The notes: generated by a model not told the origin, from the letters alone. 46,892 nucleotides of DNA from Rhodospirillales bacterium (GCA_003165335.1 PLTD01000259.1:1-46892), one strand, 5' to 3'; shown: positions 8,426 to 17,477, counted from the first letter of the stretch. Translations and numbers: made by a program.

Positions 8426-9118
8426 ATGAAGTCGGTGTCCTATGATCTTCATCGCTTTCCGCTTGATATATTCCGTCATCCGTTCTCGCTTTATTTCCGG
8501 TTCACGCTCAGCTTCCGGAATGTCGAAGATCGGTTGGCCAAATGTGCGATCGATGACAGTTTCGAGATGATGCGCTGTTGGACGTTGAAGTTTGGCCGGT
8601 TGTTTGTTCATAACCTGCGTCGGTCGCGATCATCCTCCGGGCGGCACCTGAATGAAAAGGTCGTCAGTATCGGCGGCCGGAATATGTCCTTATGGCGGGC
8701 GGTCGATGGCCAAGGAGAGGTGCTGGATATGCCGGTTCGGCGCCGCCCCAACAAGACCGCAGCATTGAATTTGTTGCGAAAGCTGCTCGAAAGTCATGCC
8801 ATCCACCCCGAGACGATCGTCACCGATCGGCTGGCATCGTATCGCGCAGCGGCCAAGGTTTTGGACCTCATTGGTGGGCACAAATCCGGCGGGAGGCGTG
8901 AGAATAATAGGGCGGAAAGCTCGCATCTGCCGATCCGGCGGCGAGAACGCCAGATGCAGGGATTCAGGTCGCAGGGCTCAGCTCAAAGATTTCTCTCAAC
9001 CCAGGCCGCGATCTACAACCATTTCAGCGTCCCGCGTCATCTGATTTCAATGGCAACTCTGCGCCTGTTGCGCACCAATACGAATGCTGTCCCGACGGCT
9101 GCAACTTTGGCCGCCTGA
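8426..9118 (+). mobile_element. IS6-family transposase, near full length but probably inactive
   Basis: The 230-residue product matches IS6-family transposases along its length. It has an N-terminal Zn-finger-like/HTH region ([15 protein letters not shown]), [51 protein letters not shown] and [16 protein letters not shown]. Of the DDE triad, the second Asp (VTD) and the Glu (NNRAE) are visible. The first position reads HLNEKV where relatives have HLDE, an Asp to Asn change (codon AAT) that should abolish catalysis. I could not identify intact terminal inverted repeats, so element ends are not given. It lies immediately outside the organosulfur genes and beside a truncated ATPase fragment. Confidence 0.85.
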
Positions 9119-9170
9119 AATACGCGGTCAGGGTCATTTGCACCCTGGACATGTTAACTTGCCAGGACCG

Positions 9171-9815
9171 CTAGTGTTCGGCCTCGACATAGGTCATGAC
9201 AAGGTAAGCGGCCGCATCTTCTTTCAGCGGGTTTCGGTAGGAATGAGGCTTGTCTGCTTCGAACAAGATCGCGTCACCTGCGGCAAGGCGTTGAATCTCG
9301 CTTTCGACAGTGATCTCAAGCGTTCCCTGCACAACCACCAGATTCTCAATCGTGCCGGCAGGGTGAGGCTCGGCGCTTTCAATACAGCCGGCCTTCAATC
9401 GAATTTCGTAAAATTCCGTCCTGCGTTCGCCATCGAAGGGGAAGAGTGCGCGTGAACTGAACTCGCCGGTGGCAGACGTCAGAATCTTCGTCTGACTCGC
9501 TCGCAGCACGCGCATGCGCTCTGCATCATGGGATGTGATGAGTGTTGAGAACGGCACCGCGAATGCGCTGGCGATCTTCCAGACGATATTGATTGTCGGA
9601 ACGCTGCGCGCGAGCTCTATTTGGTTCAGCATTGCGCGGCTGACGCCCGACATTTTTGCCAGAGCTTCCAGTGAAAGATTACGGCGCTGGCGCAGCCGTT
9701 TCATATTCTGGCCGACCAGCACTCCGAGATTCTCGTCGCTGTTCTTGTCGGCGATTATAGTAGGTACGGGAGCTTCGGCCGTACCGATTTTTTTCTTTTG
9801 CGCACGTGGTGCCAC
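9171..9815 (-). CDS. XRE-family regulator with C-terminal cupin domain (copy 1)
   Basis: This 214-residue cytoplasmic regulator has an N-terminal HTH at about residues 32-90 (NLSLEALAKMSGVSRAMLNQ, then IELARSVPTINIVWKIASAF). A cupin domain follows at about 130-205 (AEPHPAGTIENLVVVQGTLE, then ILFEADKPHSYRNP). Such proteins sense small molecules through the cupin and bind DNA as dimers. A close paralogue lies at 35096-35737 at the other end of the cluster, also on the minus strand. Together they bracket most of the organosulfur genes and are the best candidates for controlling them. The direct target is unknown. Confidence 0.92.
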   Translation of the reverse strand: MAPRAQKKKIGTAEAPVPTIIADKNSDENLGVLVGQNMKRLRQRRNLSLEALAKMSGVSRAMLNQIELARSVPTINIVWKIASAFAVPFSTLITSHDAERMRVLRASQTKILTSATGEFSSRALFPFDGERRTEFYEIRLKAGCIESAEPHPAGTIENLVVVQGTLEITVESEIQRLAAGDAILFEADKPHSYRNPLKEDAAAYLVMTYVEAEH

Positions 9816-10044
9816 TGGCTAACTCCGCATGAAGGGAACCCATGCGCCTTCCCGGCGGCTATGCTGCGTTCGCGCATCACATATGGAAAGGCCGCATTTA
9901 TTCCGTATTCATGCAATTAGACCCGCCGCTTGCGCAGGGCAACCTCTAACCATTGCCTGTATGCATCGCAATTGCGCTTTCGTGTCAGTGGCCAACGAAC
10001 TTCATCAATTTGAATGCATTGCCGGTAAGGCGAGATCCTCTGCT

Positions 10045-11196
10045 CTATTCTGCTGCCAATTGTGTGAGATGTGTCCCGCCCCGCACCAGCGGGATGACTT
10101 CTTCGCCGACGCGCAAAGCCTCCTCCAAATGCGGCGTACCGGCAAGAATAAAGCCCTCGACGCCGATATCGATCAGCGAGTCGATCGCTTCCGCAGCCTG
10201 CTGATAGCTGCCGACAACGCCCAGTGCAGGTGGGTCGCCCAAAGGCAGGAAGCCACCCCAAAATGCCCCGTGTTTCAAATCCTCAAGCCGCTTGTCAGGG
10301 CCGGGTTTCAAGTGCGCCGGCAGAATAGATCCGACTGCGTCGCCGCGCATTCTGCCATAGCGCCCCTCAAAGGCCGGCCAATCGACATTCGCCCATGCCC
10401 GCCGGATTTCTGACCAGGCTTCTTCCTCGGTCTGTCGGGCAAAGATATTGAAACGCACAGCCGGCTTCACGATGCGTCCTTCCTTTGACGCCAACTCCTT
10501 CACGCGATCGAACTTGACCCGCAACTGTTCGATTGGTTCCAAATGGGTCAGGTTGAAGTCGGCATGCTTGCCCTGGGCTTCGAGCGCCGCATCGGACGAG
10601 CCGGCGAAATAGAACTCAGGCCATACTTGGCCCGCCAACGGTTCCGGCAGACCTGCATTCTCGACTTGGAAGAACTTGCCCTGATAACTGAACGGTCCGC
10701 CGTTCCAGATTCCCTTAAAGACTTCCAGGAATTCTGTCGTTCGGCGATACCGGTCGTCATGGTCGATACGGTCGCCCCACCAAAGCTGCGCCGGGCCGCC
10801 GCCTCCGGTGATGATGTTGAAGAGAAGCCGACCTCCGGAAAGTCGCTGCAGACTCGCCGCTGCTTTGGCTGCATAGACGGGGTTCATCCAGGCCGGCTGG
10901 AAGGCGATCATCGTGCGGAATGTCCTGGTCTCTCGTGCTATCGCCGCAGCCGCCACCCAAGGGTCGTCCGTGTGGGGGAAAGACGGTATCAACGCGCCGT
11001 CGAAGCCGGCGATCTCGATGGCCTTTGCCACTTCGATGATATGTTCGTGATAGGGAATCCCGTCGCCATGGTCATCGCGCACGCCTGGGGCCTGATTCCC
11101 GGGTTGCAAAGGCGTCCAGTCGCCGCGTGTGGCCCGCGATGCGCCGATGTCGGACTTGTCCCCGTGCATGGGTATTCGCCAATGGAATTGGACCAT
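10045..11196 (-). CDS. SsuD-like FMNH2-dependent sulfonate/sulfone monooxygenase (1)
   Basis: This 383-residue luciferase-like monooxygenase belongs to the alkanesulfonate monooxygenase (SsuD) group. These enzymes use reduced flavin from a partner reductase and O2 to cleave C-S bonds. Visible features are FHWRIPMHGD at the N-terminus, FDGALIPSFPHTDDPW, the core RLSGGRLLFNIITGGG, DRYRRTTEFLEVFKGIW, and the PEFYFAGSSDAALE strand. No signal peptide is present, so it is cytoplasmic. It follows the 11219-12325 gene by 22 bases on the same strand and is probably its operon partner. The two are diverged paralogues and may differ in substrate. The substrate cannot be read from sequence. Confidence 0.93.
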   Translation of the reverse strand: MVQFHWRIPMHGDKSDIGASRATRGDWTPLQPGNQAPGVRDDHGDGIPYHEHIIEVAKAIEIAGFDGALIPSFPHTDDPWVAAAAIARETRTFRTMIAFQPAWMNPVYAAKAAASLQRLSGGRLLFNIITGGGGPAQLWWGDRIDHDDRYRRTTEFLEVFKGIWNGGPFSYQGKFFQVENAGLPEPLAGQVWPEFYFAGSSDAALEAQGKHADFNLTHLEPIEQLRVKFDRVKELASKEGRIVKPAVRFNIFARQTEEEAWSEIRRAWANVDWPAFEGRYGRMRGDAVGSILPAHLKPGPDKRLEDLKHGAFWGGFLPLGDPPALGVVGSYQQAAEAIDSLIDIGVEGFILAGTPHLEEALRVGEEVIPLVRGGTHLTQLAAE

Positions 11197-11218
11197 CGTA
11201 TCTCTCCTATAGGATCGG

Positions 11219-12325
11219 CTAGGCTGCTTCGCTGACGGATAGCCGGGCGCGGCTTCGGACCAGCGGAAGCAATTGTTCGCCGATCCGATAAGCCTCTTCT
11301 AGATGTGGGTTGGCCGACAGGATGAACGTGTCGATTCCCAATGTCCGATATTCTTCGAAACGATCCGCCAAAGCTTCATACCCGCCGACAAGGCTTGCGC
11401 CGCGCCCTGGTTGAATGAAATCGAGCCCACGCCACAAATTGTGTCCGCTCCCTAAAGTCTGCGGATCGCGGGGCAGGACGACGGCGGTTGGCAGCCCGGC
11501 CGTCTTCTCGCCGAACTCGTCCCAAAGGCGTCGGACCTGTGTCCAGGCCGCCTCGTCGGAGTATCGCGCGACGATGTCGGCCTGAAGAGCAAATTTCAAT
11601 GTCCTGCCGTGACCCGCAGCCAGGGCATCGAGTGTAGCGATGCGACTGGTGACAGCTCCCGGCGTGTCCAGCGAGAGTATGTGGACATCGGCGTGCTTGG
11701 CGCTTAGGGCGAGCGCCTCGGGTGTATCGCCTGAGAGATAGACGGTCGGAAAGGGTTGGGCCGACAAAGCGCCAGCGAAGCCACCGTTTTCCACTTCGTA
11801 ATAACGCCCATGATAGGTGAATGGCGCTTCGTTCCAGAACCCTTTGGCGACATCCAAAAACTCGTCGGCTCGGGCGACTTGCTCGACCACCGACCAGTTA
11901 TGACCATGCCAAGCACCGGCGCCGGGATCTTCGGTTACAAGATGCCAAGCTAATCGGCCGGTCGTCAGACGCTGAAAGCTGACCGCAATCTTTGCCGCAT
12001 AGACGGCGGACAGAAAGTGAGCGGGCAGGGCGGGCAAAAGGGTTAATCGCCTTACCTCCCGAGCGAACGCGCCGGCGACGATCAGAGGTTCTTCGCCTGA
12101 TGCGCTTTGAGGGATCGTCAGCCCGGAAAAGCCGGCGAGTTCGGCTGCACGGGCGATCTGAGACAAGTGATTATAATAACTATACCCATCGCGTTTCGAG
12201 CCTGTACGGGCGAATTGATGCTGATGGGTATGCAGGCGATTATAGTCGCCGCGGTTCCATAAATCTTCGCGCAGTGAACGGCCGTCACCGTCTACGGGCA
12301 AGCGCCAAAAGAATTCCAAACTCAT
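11219..12325 (-). CDS. SsuD-like FMNH2-dependent sulfonate/sulfone monooxygenase (2)
   Basis: This 368-residue luciferase-like monooxygenase begins MSLEFFWRLPVDGDG. It has the SsuD-type segments FSGLTIPQSASGEEP, FQRLTTGRLAWHLVTEDPG, RADEFLDVAKGFWNEAPFTY and FPTVYLSGDTPEALALSAKH, and ends with SANPHLEEAYRIGEQLLPLV. It heads a likely two-gene operon with the next gene at 10045-11196. A promoter-like AT-rich element with TTGACA (complement of 12389-12394) lies 64 bases upstream. An imperfect hairpin (12339-12372) lies in the presumed leader. Enzyme class is firm and substrate unknown. Confidence 0.93.
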   Translation of the reverse strand: MSLEFFWRLPVDGDGRSLREDLWNRGDYNRLHTHQHQFARTGSKRDGYSYYNHLSQIARAAELAGFSGLTIPQSASGEEPLIVAGAFAREVRRLTLLPALPAHFLSAVYAAKIAVSFQRLTTGRLAWHLVTEDPGAGAWHGHNWSVVEQVARADEFLDVAKGFWNEAPFTYHGRYYEVENGGFAGALSAQPFPTVYLSGDTPEALALSAKHADVHILSLDTPGAVTSRIATLDALAAGHGRTLKFALQADIVARYSDEAAWTQVRRLWDEFGEKTAGLPTAVVLPRDPQTLGSGHNLWRGLDFIQPGRGASLVGGYEALADRFEEYRTLGIDTFILSANPHLEEAYRIGEQLLPLVRSRARLSVSEAA

Positions 12326-12338
12326 TGTGTTCTCCGAC

Positions 12339-12372
12339 GAGACGATCCGGAATGAATATTCCGAACCGTCTC
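12339..12372 (-). promoter_or_regulatory. Imperfect hairpin in presumed leader of monooxygenase 2
   Basis: The outer arms GAGACG/CGTCTC and inner arms CGGAAT/ATTCCG pair around a GAAT loop, with a three-base internal mismatch zone. It lies between the candidate promoter at 12389 and the start codon at 12325. It could be an operator, an attenuator, or the end of the upstream desulfinase transcript. No U-tract is seen. Confidence 0.4.
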
Positions 12373-12388
12373 ACGGAGTTTGCCCGTT

Positions 12389-12405
12389 TGTCAATTATAT
12401 GAGAC
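12389..12405 (-). promoter_or_regulatory. Candidate promoter/operator for monooxygenases 1-2
   Basis: On the minus strand the sequence reads GTCTCATATAATTGACA. It resembles the island element TATCTGTTATATTGAC with one extra base. TTGACA could serve as a -35 box for the gene starting at 12325. Confidence 0.5.
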
Positions 12406-12443
12406 AAAGTGACACTATATAGGAGGATGGGAAGCGAAGAGCG

Positions 12444-13532
12444 TCAGCCTTTGGCTTCTGCTGCCCGGCGTTCGGATCTGAGTTTGATTGCCGCTTCAAG
12501 GGGACGTCGGTCGATCCAGTCTTCGAAGGAGAAATCATAGTCTGAGAAGCCGTGCAGCCAGAGGAATTTCTTCTGCTCCTCGAACAGCTTGAGCCGCTCG
12601 CCGGATAGGTTGGGGTGAAGCGATTTGTGAAACCCGTCGCGATAGGCCGCGGCGACCGCATCGCGGCTTCCGAATGTTTCGGTCTGCAGGATGTCGAGGA
12701 CTCCATCGAGATTATCCGCAGCCCAGTCGGCGGCGCGCAATGTCTGTTCGAGAAAGCGAACGACGAGGTCGAAATGGTTCTCGAGCAAGTCCTCGTGGAC
12801 GGTAATCGGGCGCGGGGTGCCATTATTGACGCGAAATCGCAGGTCCGGAATGCGATCGAGATCTATACCGACCACCACGCCGGCACGGCGCGCCGCATCG
12901 ACCGCCGATGCGCCTTTGACATAGACCGCGTCGACCTTGCCATCGACCAGCGCCTGGATATCCCACAGTCCTTCGATCGCACCAGGTGCTCTAGTGGGGC
13001 CTTGGAATCCGCCTCTTGCGCCACCGCTGCCAACCTCTACCAAGGAAACGTCATCGAAAGTGAGACCGGCATAAGCCAGGGCGCCCTTGTAGCCGTGCAG
13101 CGACATGGCCCGACTGATGCTGGAGCCGCGTGCGTGTTCGGCGATCGGGTTCTGTACGTAGGACGGCAGGGCTAAGCGCTTATCCTTTAGGTCTTTCGCT
13201 TCCGAAATGCCGGAATTCGGCCTCACGAGTATGGATTGCCATTCCTCAATCCAGGTAAGCCCGACCAGGCGGGTCGGCGCGCCTTGGGCGCGAGCCGGGA
13301 TTGCCAGAACGTTTCCCCCTTCGCGAATCAGTGAGGGCAGTTGATGGTCATAGTGATGGCGTCCAAGGCCAAGTTCCCGCGGAGCATCCTGCAGCGTGGA
13401 AATCGTGATGCCGTCATCGGCAAATTCGTTCGACAGCCATCCCAACTTATAGGCCAGTCCTGTCGCCGTCGGTACCGGGCACCGTGTAAACCATATCTGG
13501 TCGAGCGAAACGGCAAGCGCAGTATCAGGCAT
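12444..13532 (-). CDS. DszB-like sulfinate desulfinase (1)
   Basis: This 362-residue protein has the periplasmic-binding-protein fold of the DszB desulfinase family but no signal peptide, so it should be a cytoplasmic enzyme. DszB releases sulfite from an aryl sulfinate using Cys27, His60 and Arg70. Here Cys18 lies in FTRCPVPTATG, and His60 and Arg70 lie in HYDHQLPSLIREGGN, with the same His-to-Arg spacing and the following GG as in DszB. Further family segments are LVGLTWIEEWQSILVRP and GLTFDDVSLVEVG. It is divergently oriented to the TonB receptor across a 404-base regulatory region. The sulfinate desulfinase reaction is inferred from the triad. A binding-only role is the alternative. Confidence 0.85.
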   Translation of the reverse strand: MPDTALAVSLDQIWFTRCPVPTATGLAYKLGWLSNEFADDGITISTLQDAPRELGLGRHHYDHQLPSLIREGGNVLAIPARAQGAPTRLVGLTWIEEWQSILVRPNSGISEAKDLKDKRLALPSYVQNPIAEHARGSSISRAMSLHGYKGALAYAGLTFDDVSLVEVGSGGARGGFQGPTRAPGAIEGLWDIQALVDGKVDAVYVKGASAVDAARRAGVVVGIDLDRIPDLRFRVNNGTPRPITVHEDLLENHFDLVVRFLEQTLRAADWAADNLDGVLDILQTETFGSRDAVAAAYRDGFHKSLHPNLSGERLKLFEEQKKFLWLHGFSDYDFSFEDWIDRRPLEAAIKLRSERRAAEAKG

Positions 13533-13621
13533 CGGTAGGCTTCCTTAATTCGTTGGCGGTCCCCGTCCAGCTGATCGGATCTGGCAGCGGGTCTCACGAC
13601 GTTATCGACATGCGACGTAAT

Positions 13622-13640
13622 CGTCAATATAACAGATAAT
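13622..13640 (-). promoter_or_regulatory. Organosulfur element upstream of desulfinase 1
   Basis: The complement reads ATTATCTGTTATATTGACG, the best copy of the repeated element. It contains TATATTGAC, the complement of the exact nonamer GTCAATATA (13623-13631). It lies about 90 bases upstream of the desulfinase start. TTGACG could double as a -35 box. Confidence 0.6.
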
Positions 13641-13826
13641 GATCTCGCATAGTGCCGAAAGGGACATGCTTCGTCATTCAAATTCATGGCTTGATGATAC
13701 GGGTCGGTGGGGGGCGTGCATTGGGCTGGTATCGCCCCAAAACCCGCACAAAGAGTGGCGCTTCCCTCACTCCGCCCCATGGCAGATTGCCTAAAACCTG
13801 ATCGCGTTTGGAGGCGAGAGCGTCAT

Positions 13827-13856
13827 TTGACTGTTCCAGACATCTGTTATATTAGC
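13827..13856 (+). promoter_or_regulatory. Candidate promoter of TonB-OmpA receptor with organosulfur element
   Basis: A TTGACT-like -35 (around 13828) lies 15-16 bases before TGTTATATT, a TG-extended -10. The core CATCTGTTATATTA is nearly the same as the element upstream of the divergent desulfinase, in mirror orientation, about 80 bases before the receptor start. Confidence 0.55.
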
Positions 13857-13936
13857 GCTTTGAATGTTATCACGAACGGCCCGCCGCGATGGACATCGAG
13901 TCCGCGAGCGACTTTGTAAAAGGGATGTAAAAAACG

Positions 13937-16867
13937 ATGAATGCGATTCTCCTACGGTCAGTAAGTCCGCTTGCCATTGCCGGTAGTTTGTTGGTGATTG
14001 GCACCGCGACAGCTCAAGTAAATCCATCTTCCGACAATCTGGTTGTCGCTAGTTCGGATCAGATGCCCTCGGGCTCCAGCGATTCGGCAAATGGCGTCGA
14101 GGAAATTGTCGTGACGGCGACGAAACGCTCGGAGAAGGCGCAGGATGTTCCGATTGATCTAACGGTTATCGGGCAAAACGACCTTCAAGATCGGCCGCAA
14201 ATCAAGTCGGCTCAAGACATCATTTTGTTCATTCCCAGTGCGCAGGGGCCCACGACCGAAGGGCAATCTCGGCCGCGCTACTTTGTCCGCGGCATCGGAA
14301 CAAACAATGTGAACTTCAATGCTATCAGCCCGCTCGGTACCTATTTCGACGATATTTATATCGCCAATGTCTACGATCAGGCTCTTCCGCTCTATGACCT
14401 GGACCATGTCGAGGCCTTGTCAGGCCCGCAAGGCACGTTGTGGGGGAAGAACGCCAACGCTGGCGCGATCAATTTCATCTCAAAAGCGCCGACATTCACC
14501 CCAAATTTGGGGGGCTATGGAACGCTGGCTTATGGAAGCTTCGGCGAGATTCGCGCGGAGGGCGCACTCAACGGCGTGCTTGTCGACGATAAGGTCGCGG
14601 CTCGTTTGTCGTATTTTCATGACAGCCAGGATGGCTGGCAGACCAACATCGTTAACGGCGAAAAATACGGCAGTGGCTCCGACGACGCTGCGCGTCTTCA
14701 GCTTTTGGTCACGCCGATCGACGACCTCAGTGCCCTTGTGAATTTCCATTTCCGGCGCGCCGACAGTCAAGGCAGGGCCGCCGGATTTATCACCGATACT
14801 CTCGATGGCTTTAATCCCGCGACGACCTTCACCCCCTTTTACAAAGGGGTGCGGCAGCCTGCGAGCGCATACGATCAAGTGAATGTCGCCGGTCCTAACA
14901 ACGACCAACACGACGAAAAGGGCGGATCGGTGAAGGTCAATTGGGATCTCACCGATGCGACGCTTACCTCTATCTCGGGGTATGAACGCAACGACCGCGA
15001 AGCGACGACTGGCGCCACAGGCGGTGTGCCGGTTGCGGGCATTCCCGCGCCGCCGGCAGCCTTGAACCCCGCTCTTCGTCAGTTTTATGGCCCGGCGCCT
15101 GCGAACTCGATTCCGTCGAGCGCGGTGACTGCCGACACCTCGTTCTGGCAAGTCAGCCAAGAGTTGCGCTTGGCTTCGCCAACCAATCAACCCTTCACAT
15201 GGCTTGCCGGACTATATGCGTTCTGGGAACAGCAGAATACGCTGACCCAGACCGCAGTGCTGGCGCCCAACGTCGGCTCTATCGGTACCGCAGCCGCGGC
15301 TACTTCAGGCGCTTTCGGTCAGGGGCCGTCGTCTCCGCAGTTGACTTATTTTCCCTGGAAGCAAGACACGCTGAGTTATGCCGCCTTCGCCAATCTCGGT
15401 TATGAGGTTACGGACGATTTCAAGGTGAGTTCGGGCGTTCGCTGGTCGACTGAGCATACGTCCATCAATAGCTCGCTCAGCGATCTTCCAGGCGAAAGCC
15501 AGGCTGCGCTCAACGCCAATCCGGTGGCATTGAATAATATCAATTTGTCGAATTACACGAACGTCGCGACAAATCAGATCGCGAGCTTCGGCCAATCGCA
15601 AACCCATCGCCCCTGGACTTACGACTTCACACCGGAATACAGGGTTACAGAGGATATTCACGCCTATTTCCGCTATGCTCATGGTGTATTGCCGGCAAAC
15701 TATTCGTTCCAGCCGCTCCTCAATTCAGCGGGGAAATCTCTCGGGACATTCCAGCCGTTCGCCCTCAAGCAGGAAATATTGGATGACTTTGAACTCGGCC
15801 TAAAAACACAATGGTTCGACCATCGTCTGACGGCGAACGGCAGCCTGTTCCATTATGATTACCAAAATCCGGCGATCAACGTACCCACCGTCGTTCCAGG
15901 ATTGGCGGTGCCTGCGGTGCTGTTCCGCAATGCTGGTGGAGAGTCGGTGGACGGTGGCGATATAACGCTGAATGCACGGGTAACCGAGCAGTTCATTGTA
16001 GGTGGAAATGTCGGGCTCTTGAGGACCGTATATATCAATGACGCGGTCAATCAGGCGGCCGGTGTCGTTGGGCAGCAGGCACCGCGGTCACCGCACGTGA
16101 CGCTCGCAGCCTATGGGTCCTATGATCAGACGCTAGGCGACTACGGCGATGTCGTCTTTGCGGCCGACACCAATTTCAAGACGACCACATATTTCTACCC
16201 AACGGCCACAACGCAATCGGTTCCAAATGCGGCCGGATTCGTCGATCGTCAAAAGCAGGGGCCGTACGCGCTGGTCAATGCCAATATAACCTGGAATCCG
16301 GTTGCCGACGGTCCCTATGCGTTTCAATTTTCGGTCCTCAACCTTCTTGACCGGCGTTATATCGATCTCGAACTGCAGAACGGTTACGGGGCGAATGCGG
16401 TCTATAACGGGCAGCCGCGGAGCTTCCTGTTTTCGGCAACCTATAAGTTTGGCGGTCCGGAAAAGTCCCCCGCATCCAGCCAAGCGGCCTATGTTCCGCC
16501 ACCTGTTATTGCTCCCGCACAAGCGCCGCGAAGCTATCTCGTCTTCTTCGATTTCAACAAATCGGATTTGACGCAGGATGCGGTTCGCATCGTCGATCAG
16601 GCGGCGAAGAATGCGGCGCCGGCAAAGGTTACGAGGCTCGAAGTTACGGGTCATACCGACACGGTCGGATCGGATGCCTATAACCTGCGCTTGTCGCGGC
16701 GTCGGGCCGAATCTGTCGCCGCTGAACTTGAGGCGCAAGGTATTCCATCGAGCGAGATCGAGATCATCGCGAAAGGAAAAAGAGATTTGCTGGTACCCAC
16801 TGCCGATGGCGTCCGCGAACCTCAAAACCGTCGGGTACAGATCGTCTATGCAGGCGTATCTGCCTGA
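13937..16867 (+). CDS. TonB-dependent receptor fused to C-terminal OmpA-like domain
   Basis: This 976-residue outer-membrane protein starts with a signal peptide (to about TATAQ, residue 30). A TonB box (VEEIVVTATKRSEKAQDVP, about residues 55-73) and the plug domain follow (FVRGIGTNNV, VEALSGPQGTLWGKNANAGAINFISK). The 22-stranded barrel ends at SFLFSATYKFGG (about residue 838), where a normal receptor stops. A Pro/Ala-rich linker then leads to an OmpA-like peptidoglycan-binding domain at about 863-976 (VFFDFNKSDLT, VTGHTDTVGSDAYN, LSRRRAESVAAEL, VREPQNRRVQI). The receptor would import a scarce ligand using TonB energy while anchored to peptidoglycan. The neighbouring desulfurisation genes suggest an organosulfur ligand. 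No frameshift is visible at the junction. Confidence 0.93.
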   Translation: MNAILLRSVSPLAIAGSLLVIGTATAQVNPSSDNLVVASSDQMPSGSSDSANGVEEIVVTATKRSEKAQDVPIDLTVIGQNDLQDRPQIKSAQDIILFIPSAQGPTTEGQSRPRYFVRGIGTNNVNFNAISPLGTYFDDIYIANVYDQALPLYDLDHVEALSGPQGTLWGKNANAGAINFISKAPTFTPNLGGYGTLAYGSFGEIRAEGALNGVLVDDKVAARLSYFHDSQDGWQTNIVNGEKYGSGSDDAARLQLLVTPIDDLSALVNFHFRRADSQGRAAGFITDTLDGFNPATTFTPFYKGVRQPASAYDQVNVAGPNNDQHDEKGGSVKVNWDLTDATLTSISGYERNDREATTGATGGVPVAGIPAPPAALNPALRQFYGPAPANSIPSSAVTADTSFWQVSQELRLASPTNQPFTWLAGLYAFWEQQNTLTQTAVLAPNVGSIGTAAAATSGAFGQGPSSPQLTYFPWKQDTLSYAAFANLGYEVTDDFKVSSGVRWSTEHTSINSSLSDLPGESQAALNANPVALNNINLSNYTNVATNQIASFGQSQTHRPWTYDFTPEYRVTEDIHAYFRYAHGVLPANYSFQPLLNSAGKSLGTFQPFALKQEILDDFELGLKTQWFDHRLTANGSLFHYDYQNPAINVPTVVPGLAVPAVLFRNAGGESVDGGDITLNARVTEQFIVGGNVGLLRTVYINDAVNQAAGVVGQQAPRSPHVTLAAYGSYDQTLGDYGDVVFAADTNFKTTTYFYPTATTQSVPNAAGFVDRQKQGPYALVNANITWNPVADGPYAFQFSVLNLLDRRYIDLELQNGYGANAVYNGQPRSFLFSATYKFGGPEKSPASSQAAYVPPPVIAPAQAPRSYLVFFDFNKSDLTQDAVRIVDQAAKNAAPAKVTRLEVTGHTDTVGSDAYNLRLSRRRAESVAAELEAQGIPSSEIEIIAKGKRDLLVPTADGVREPQNRRVQIVYAGVSA

Positions 16868-16887
16868 TTAAACGATCGGCTCGTTTG

Positions 16888-16915
16888 CTGCCCGGTTGCC
16901 GTAGGCGCCGGGCAG
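16888..16915 (+). terminator. Hairpin after TonB-OmpA receptor gene
   Basis: CTGCCCGG (16888-16895) pairs with CCGGGCAG (16908-16915) 21 bases after the receptor stop. There is no U-tract on the plus strand, so it is a weak terminator at best. It may also stop the opposing minus-strand gene. Confidence 0.4.
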
Positions 16916-16973
16916 AAAACGATTCAAAGCTTACAATGGGGACGTCTCTAATGGCCGCAAACAAGCAAATTGC

Positions 16974-17291
16974 CTATGCGGGTTCGTAGCTTTCCAAATC
17001 CAATTGAACCGAGAATGTGTCATTCAGATATTGAATACGAAGGGTGGGATCAGCGAACGGCAATTTCGCGGCATAGATTGTACCATCCAGACGGACGCTT
17101 CTTGTCCTGCCGTCCGCCAGACGTCCCCATACAATGACGGATCCCAGCGGGGGCGAGGGTTTGACCGAGACATGCAGAGCAGATGTCACGGTTCCCGCCG
17201 GTACGCCTGACAGCGTAGTTTGAATATCGAATGGAAAGTCGTCCCAATCAGATCCGTTAGCTTTGTCGACCAAGTTATTGGGTGTGAACAT
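16974..17291 (-). CDS. Small uncharacterised protein (105 aa) divergent from ABC exporter
   Basis: The ATG at 17289-17291 is preceded by AGGAGAGG, which decides the start over a longer upstream reading. The product has no signal peptide or membrane helix. Its alternating hydrophobic pattern (SALHVSVKPSPPLGSVIVWG, RSVRLDGTIYAAKL, DTFSVQLDLESYEPA) suggests a small beta-sandwich. I do not recognise a family. It shares the intergenic region carrying the 17352-17381 inverted repeat with the divergent heterodimeric exporter, so it is probably regulated with the organosulfur genes. Confidence 0.75.
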   Translation of the reverse strand: MFTPNNLVDKANGSDWDDFPFDIQTTLSGVPAGTVTSALHVSVKPSPPLGSVIVWGRLADGRTRSVRLDGTIYAAKLPFADPTLRIQYLNDTFSVQLDLESYEPA

Positions 17292-17349
17292 TGCGCACCT
17301 CTCCTTCTGGCGGTTGCGAAGACCCCAGGGTAAAGGTTTTCGAATGATC

Positions 17350-17381
17350 GTCAATATAGCATATTATAATCCGCTATATTG
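17350..17381. promoter_or_regulatory. Palindromic operator-like site between small protein and ABC exporter
   Basis: CAATATAGC (17352-17360) and GCTATATTG (17373-17381) form a perfect 9-base inverted repeat spaced by 12 AT-rich bases that include TATAAT. The left arm contains the exact island nonamer GTCAATATA (17350-17358). The position between divergent genes suits a shared operator. Confidence 0.65.
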
Positions 17382-17477
17382 TTGATTGCTTGCTTTCGTT
17401 GATATACCTTCGACCGCAGAAATACTGCAGTGCGATCTGCGGCGAGAGCGGTCGCGCGCCAGTTCGATGGACCAATA

